This document shows, piece by piece, positions 23,085 to 26,941 of a stretch of DNA of 26,941 bases; position 1 is the first letter of the stretch, and the number at the start of each line of letters is the position of its first letter. The translations under genes and the position numbers were made by a program. Source of the stretch: Acidobacteriota bacterium (lineage in GTDB: Bacteria > Acidobacteriota > Vicinamibacteria > Vicinamibacterales > Vicinamibacteraceae). Below the pieces are notes generated by a model that made no database searches, was not told the origin of the DNA, and worked only from the letters and a program-made list of their open reading frames with translations. The DNA is taken from the NCBI GenBank assembly GCA_023418055.1, contig JAEZDP010000012.1:1-26941 (forward strand), read 5' to 3'.

Positions 23085-23671
23085 CACCGCCCCTCCCTGC
23101 CACGCGGCCGCTCTTCCGGATACGAGGTCAGCACGAACGTTCCGTCGCGGCGCCATCGAAGGACAACGACGGCGGCGTGAGCCTCGACGGGGTCTTTCGC
23201 CCCTCGCCGCAGGACCCGCCCGACGGGCCGTCGATCGGGCGCCGAGAACGGCAGCACGAGGTTCGGCCGGGGTCCCTGACGCGCCTCCCACTCCGCGAGG
23301 CGGGTGGCGTGCCGGCGCAACGTGAGGCCGACGACACGTTCGGCCGTCTCTAGGTCGGGGTAGGTAGAGGCTGCCGAGATGGACTCGCGAGACAGGCGCT
23401 GGCGCAGCTGGGCGTCACTCAGCCCGACGTGACGCGCGATGGTGTGTCCGCCGCGGGCCTCGTCGGCCGCCAGGTCGTGCCGCACGTCCTCGGGCGATGG
23501 CGCGTCCGCGTCCGCGCCGCCAGGGCTCGCCCGGGGAGCTTCGACGGGCTGCTCCGCCACGTCGGGCGCACCGGCCGGCACGTTCCCCGGCGCCGTCCCT
23601 GCATGCCAGCCCGCCCAGGCGAGCCAGACCACCGCCACACACACGACACACGCGAGCGTCCACTTACGCAT
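23084..23671 (-). CDS. Membrane-anchored or exported RNase A-like toxin (CdiA-CT RNase A family)
   Basis: This is a 195-residue protein. Residues 5-22 (TLACVVCVAVVWLAWAGW) form an uncleaved anchor or signal, followed by a Pro/Ala-rich linker (about 26-60). The rest (about 70-187) matches the bacterial RNase A domain of CDI toxins: GGHTIARHVGLSDAQLRQRL, ASTYPDLETAERVVG, RPVGRVLRRG and the end strand FVLTSYPE. The family's reported active site is His, Arg, Thr and Tyr; here T182 and Y184 (T-S-Y), H76 or H81, and R90 or R92 are candidates. Unlike normal CdiA-CT, there is no large carrier or hemagglutinin region. The ATG at 23671 is preferred over a TTG three codons upstream. It is coupled to the immunity gene. 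Membrane or periplasmic placement is inferred from the hydrophobic segment. Confidence 0.75.
   Translation of the reverse strand: MRKWTLACVVCVAVVWLAWAGWHAGTAPGNVPAGAPDVAEQPVEAPRASPGGADADAPSPEDVRHDLAADEARGGHTIARHVGLSDAQLRQRLSRESISAASTYPDLETAERVVGLTLRRHATRLAEWEARQGPRPNLVLPFSAPDRRPVGRVLRRGAKDPVEAHAAVVVLRWRRDGTFVLTSYPEERPRGREGR
23091..23097 (-). promoter_or_regulatory. Strong Shine-Dalgarno of the immunity gene inside the toxin gene's 3' end
   Basis: GGGAGGG on the minus strand lies six bases before the immunity ATG at 23084 and within the toxin coding region, consistent with immunity being translated at least as well as the toxin. Confidence 0.7.
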
Positions 23672-23683
23672 ATCCCGCAATCG

Positions 23684-24175
23684 CTAGCGCTTCTTCATCG
23701 CCCGGCGCGATGATGAGTCCTGCTTGGCGCCTGCCGGTCGGGAGCTGGCCGGTTCGACGAGGTCGTAGGCGCGGCGCATCCAGTCGGTGATGGGCGCTTC
23801 GACCTCGTCGCGGTGCGTGATGCGCAGCAGGTGCGCCACACGTGTCCGCGACGCCCGCGTCGCGGTGCGTACCTGCGGCGCCATCAGCGCGGTATCGAGA
23901 AAGATACATACCTCCAGGTGCTTCTGCCGGGGCCGCACGAAGCAGTAGCAGGCCCGGCGCGAGAACATGATCGACTTGTGCGAGGCATAGATGCGTTGCA
24001 CGCCAAAGTCGGCCGCGGTCTCGCGCAGGCGTTCCCAGGCGTCACGCAGATCCTCGGACAGATGCCGCGTCAGCGCGTCTTCCGTCGTCGTCCAGCAGTC
24101 GTGCGCCTCCCCGTCTGCCACCCATTGCCGGCAGTGCGGGCACGTCCGACCGGTGCTCGACGACGGGCGTGTCAC
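23684..24175 (-). CDS. DUF5655-type protein with an N-terminal zinc-binding motif
   Basis: The protein has 163 residues and no signal. The N-terminus TCPHCRQWVADGEAHDC carries C12, C15, H25 and C27, a likely zinc site. The core (YASHKSIMFSRRACYCFVRPRQKHLEVCIFL, then VAHLLRITHRDEVEAPITDWMRRAYDL) matches DUF5655, a small family of unknown role often seen near transport or stress genes. The tail is Ser/Arg/Lys-rich. Start is GTG at 24175, overlapping the stop of the outer-membrane factor (GTGA). The toxin gene begins 12 bases downstream. Family is fairly secure; function is unknown. Confidence 0.7.
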   Translation of the reverse strand: MTRPSSSTGRTCPHCRQWVADGEAHDCWTTTEDALTRHLSEDLRDAWERLRETAADFGVQRIYASHKSIMFSRRACYCFVRPRQKHLEVCIFLDTALMAPQVRTATRASRTRVAHLLRITHRDEVEAPITDWMRRAYDLVEPASSRPAGAKQDSSSRRAMKKR

Positions 24176-25563
24176 GGCACGGCAACTCCACCGAAGGCCT
24201 TGTACACCGCGACGACGCGCGTGAACACCTCCGCCTCCGCTTCGGCCACGGCGCTTTCCGCTTCCAGTTGCGTGCGCTCGGCGTCGAGCAGCGTCAGGAA
24301 GTCCGACACCCCCTCCCGATACCGGAGCCGAGCGATGCCGGCCGCGCGGGCGCCTTCGTGCGCCTGCTCGCCGAGCCGCACGAGCCGCTGCTGCTGTTCG
24401 CGGTACGCCACCAGAGCATTCTGCGCCTCTTCGAGCGCCAGGAGGACGGCCTGCTCGAATTCCGCGACGGCCTCGTCGGACGCGGCCTCGGCACCGCGGA
24501 GGCGCGCGCGGGCACTGCCCAGGTCGAAGGCGGCCCAGCTCAGCGCGGGGGTGACCGCCCAGGCGCGCGAGTCGGCGCTGCCGAAGGTGGTGCCGCGGCC
24601 GGCAAGCAGTCCGAGGAAACCGGTGAGCGTCACCCGCGGGTAGAGGTCGGCGGCCGCCACGCCCTCGCGGGCCGTGGCCGCGGCCAGACGACGCTCAGCC
24701 GCCCGCACGTCGGGTCGGCGCTGCAGCAACTCGGCGGGGTCCCCAAGCGCCAGTTGGGTCCGGAGCGCCGGGTACGGCCGCGGGTCGACCTCACGCGCCA
24801 CGGCGTCTGGGCGTTCGGCCGTGAGGACCGCCAGGCGGTGGGCTCGCTGCATGATCGCCGTGCGAAGCGGTGGGAGCGCGGCCTCGACGGCCGCCACGCG
24901 CGCTGCGGCGCTGGCCACGTCCTGCGCCTCGCCAATCCCGCTGTCGTACCGCACCGTCGTGAGGCGCAGCGTGTCGCGGACGTTGGTCAGGCTGCGCTCG
25001 ACCACCGCCAGCTGCTGCTGAAGCCCACGCAACTCGAAGTAGTTGCGCGCCACCTCGGCGACGATGCGTACGCGCACCGCGTCGAGCGACAACTGCAGCC
25101 CCTCGGCCGTCGCAGCGGCCGCGGTCACCGCCGACCGCACCCGCCCGAAGAGGTCCAGTTCCCAGGTGGCGTCGAAACCGGCCTGGTAGCTCGAGATGTC
25201 CACGGGCCCGTCACTGAAGCCCGGAATGGTCTGGGTGCGGCGGTCGGCCGCCGCTCCGGACGTCACCCTGGGGTAGCGGTCGCGCGACACCTCCCCGAAG
25301 ACGGCGCGTGCCTGCGCGACGCGCGCCAGCGCCATGCGCACGTCGTGATTGCGGGCGATGGCCGCGGTCACCAGCCCGTCGAGCACGGGGTCTTCGAACT
25401 GCTGCCACCACCGGCCGTCGAACTCGCGCGTGTCCATGCGAGCCGCCTCCCCGGCAGCCGGCGTGTACGGCGCCGCCTGTGGCGCCTCGTACGGGCCGCG
25501 CACCGCGCAGGCCGTGGACCACGACACGAGCGTCACCATCAGCACCAGCGAACCGCGTCTCAT
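24172..25563 (-). CDS. Outer-membrane efflux factor (NodT/OprM-like) lipoprotein of an RND pump
   Basis: The protein has 463 residues. The N-terminus MRRGSLVLMVTLVSWSTAC is a lipoprotein-type signal with Cys19. The body has two repeated outer-membrane-factor halves: WWQQFEDPVLDGLVTAAIARNHDVRMALARVAQAR near the start, WELDLFGRVRSAV, ARNYFELRGLQQQLAV, LLQRRPDVRAAERRLAAATA and RYREGVSDFLTLLDAERTQLEAE, all standard in NodT/OprM-type efflux proteins. It forms the outer-membrane channel of a tripartite pump. ATG at 25563 overlaps the permease stop (TGATG) and has GGAGG seven bases upstream; a GTG one codon earlier is possible. The membrane-fusion subunit is not in the window and is presumably beyond the right edge. 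Confidence 0.92.
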   Translation of the reverse strand: MRRGSLVLMVTLVSWSTACAVRGPYEAPQAAPYTPAAGEAARMDTREFDGRWWQQFEDPVLDGLVTAAIARNHDVRMALARVAQARAVFGEVSRDRYPRVTSGAAADRRTQTIPGFSDGPVDISSYQAGFDATWELDLFGRVRSAVTAAAATAEGLQLSLDAVRVRIVAEVARNYFELRGLQQQLAVVERSLTNVRDTLRLTTVRYDSGIGEAQDVASAAARVAAVEAALPPLRTAIMQRAHRLAVLTAERPDAVAREVDPRPYPALRTQLALGDPAELLQRRPDVRAAERRLAAATAREGVAAADLYPRVTLTGFLGLLAGRGTTFGSADSRAWAVTPALSWAAFDLGSARARLRGAEAASDEAVAEFEQAVLLALEEAQNALVAYREQQQRLVRLGEQAHEGARAAGIARLRYREGVSDFLTLLDAERTQLEAESAVAEAEAEVFTRVVAVYKAFGGVAVP

Positions 25564-26941
25564 CACAGCCCCTCCAGCGGCGTGCGTTCAGGCTGCGGCA
25601 GCACCGTCGGCCTGCGCCATGTGCGAATCCTAGCCGCCGCGCCTTCCACGAGCACGTAGAACAGCGGCGTCAGGAACAGCCCGAACACGGTGACACCCAG
25701 CATGCCGGCAAACACCGCGATGCCCATCGTCTGACGCACCTCGAAGCCGGCGCCCGACGACAGCATCAGCGGCACGACGGCGATGAGAAAGGTCACCGAC
25801 GTCATGAGCACCGGGCGCAGGCGCACGCGGCAGGCGTCGAGCACGGCCTCCACACGGCCGGCGCCATCGTCTTCGCGCTGCCTGGCGAACTCGACGATGA
25901 GGATGGCGTTCTTGCACGCCAACCCCGCGAGCACGAGGAAGCTGATCTGCGTGAACACGTTGTTGTCACCGCCCGTGAGCCACACGCCGGCCATGGCCGA
26001 GAACACCGTCATCGGCACGATGAGGATGATGGTCAGCGGCAGCGTCCAGCTCTCGTACTGCGCAGCCAGCGCGATGTAGACGAGCAGCACGCACAGCGGA
26101 AAGATGTAGATCATCGTGTTGCCGGACAGCTTCTCCTGGTAGGCCAGCTCGGTCCATTCGTAAGCCATGCCCGACGGCAGCCTGGCTTCGAGGATGCCCG
26201 CCATGGCCTCCTGGGCCTGCCCCGAGCTGAAGCCCGGTGCCGGTCCCCCACTGATCTCGGCTGCGGGATAGCCGTTGTAGTGCATCACCTGGTCGGGCCC
26301 GTACCCTCGTCCCACCTTCACGAGCGACCCCAACGACACCATGTCGCCGTTGACGTTCCGGGTCTCGAGCCGCCGGATCTGCTCCGGCTGCAGGCGGAAA
26401 CCGGCCTCTGCCTGGACATTGACCTGGTACGTACGTCCGAAGCGGTTGAAGTCGTTCACGTACAGCGAGCCGAGGTAGACCTGCAGCGTGTCGAAGACGT
26501 CGGTCAACGGCACGCCGTAGGCCTTGGCCCGTTCGCGATCGACGTCGGCGTCCACCTGCGGCACGTTCACCTGGAAGCTCGAGAACAGCCCGGCCAGCGA
26601 GGATGTCGTCCAGCCCTCCGCCACTGCGCCCTGCACCTCGTCGTACAGCGCCTCGAAGCCCGCGGCCCCGCGATCCTGCACGTACAGCTTGAAGCCGCCG
26701 GTCGTGCTGAGGCCCATCACCGGAGGCGGCGGAAAGATCGCCACGAACGCGTCGTCGATGTCGGCGAAGCGCCCGTTGAGTGCGCCGACGATGCTGGCCG
26801 CGTCGAGGCCGTCACCGCTGCGCTCGGCGGCGGGGTCGAGCGTGACGAACACGATGCCGGCATTGGACGCGTTGACAAAGCCGTTCACCGACAGCCCCGG
26901 GAAAGCCACGGCGTGCGCGACGCCCGGCTGCTCGAGCGCGA
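25563..26941 (-). CDS. RND efflux permease (AcrB/MexB-like, HAE1 type), C-terminal part, cut by window edge
   Basis: About 459 codons are visible; the gene continues beyond 26941 (the frame is open to the edge, reading ALEQPGVAHAVAFPGLS). The visible part covers the second periplasmic loop (NASNAGIVFVTLDPAAERSG, SFQVNVPQVDADVDRERAKAYGVPLTDVFDTLQVYLGSLYVNDFNRFGRTYQV) and the last membrane helices, including LAAQYESWTLPLTIILIVPM, GLACKNAILIVEFARQ and RLRPVLMTSVTFLIAVVPLMLSSGAG. These are hallmarks of hydrophobe/amphiphile exporters (HAE1). It uses the proton gradient to export drugs, detergents or similar compounds. Its stop overlaps the outer-membrane-factor start. No frame break is seen. Confidence 0.93.
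   Translation of the reverse strand, partial: ALEQPGVAHAVAFPGLSVNGFVNASNAGIVFVTLDPAAERSGDGLDAASIVGALNGRFADIDDAFVAIFPPPPVMGLSTTGGFKLYVQDRGAAGFEALYDEVQGAVAEGWTTSSLAGLFSSFQVNVPQVDADVDRERAKAYGVPLTDVFDTLQVYLGSLYVNDFNRFGRTYQVNVQAEAGFRLQPEQIRRLETRNVNGDMVSLGSLVKVGRGYGPDQVMHYNGYPAAEISGGPAPGFSSGQAQEAMAGILEARLPSGMAYEWTELAYQEKLSGNTMIYIFPLCVLLVYIALAAQYESWTLPLTIILIVPMTVFSAMAGVWLTGGDNNVFTQISFLVLAGLACKNAILIVEFARQREDDGAGRVEAVLDACRVRLRPVLMTSVTFLIAVVPLMLSSGAGFEVRQTMGIAVFAGMLGVTVFGLFLTPLFYVLVEGAAARIRTWRRPTVLPQPERTPLEGL
25571..25575 (-). promoter_or_regulatory. Shine-Dalgarno of the outer-membrane factor
   Basis: GGAGG on the minus strand lies seven bases before the ATG at 25563, inside the permease coding region, and supports that start. 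Confidence 0.6.

Overview
The window is GC-rich bacterial chromosome with no rRNA or tRNA genes, no transposase and no CRISPR array. The gene mix suggests Acidobacteriota, perhaps a Vicinamibacteria relative. It includes a DUF1080 protein, a DUF885 lipoprotein, several xylose-isomerase-like TIM barrels (two with Tat signals), two sulfatases, a very large NAD-glutamate dehydrogenase, and GC-rich tandem repeats in many gene gaps. This assignment is inference from gene content; no marker gene is present.

Layout. Positions 1-5335 hold small unrelated units: the 3' end of a YjbQ-family gene (+), a DUF1080 protein with an unknown gene upstream of it (-), a P-loop kinase (+), a beta-propeller gene coupled to a CxxCH/Reeler-like gene (-), and a small unknown gene followed by a contractile-tail tube protein (+). 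Positions 5336-8096 hold a DUF885 lipoprotein (+) convergent with a cytosolic TIM-barrel isomerase (-). Positions 8222-12129 form a leftward set: exported isomerase-like protein, FAD oxidoreductase, then the two membrane subunits of proton-translocating transhydrogenase, without the NAD-binding alpha-1 subunit. A lipoprotein-like sulfatase (12500-13984, +) follows, bracketed by 27-bp-period repeat arrays in opposite orientation. Then come DUF937 and the 1413-residue glutamate dehydrogenase (-), and a coupled pair of exported isomerase and second sulfatase (+).

The right end (21852-26941, -) looks like one tight transcription unit read right to left: RND efflux permease (cut by the window edge), outer-membrane factor, DUF5655 protein, a membrane-anchored or exported RNase A-like toxin of the CdiA-CT type, its CdiI-type immunity protein, and murQ. 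Four of these junctions are overlaps or gaps of at most 12 bases. The toxin-immunity pair is the most interesting coding feature, because it has its own N-terminal hydrophobic segment and no CdiA carrier.

Three repeat families fill the gaps: a 19-mer CCTCCGCG-type family at four loci plus one fragment, a 27-bp-period GGGGTCAGACCTGC family, and heptamer arrays. At five gene 3' ends an array begins at, inside, or within a few bases of the stop codon. At the four ends with GC-rich arrays the G-rich strand is in the sense direction.
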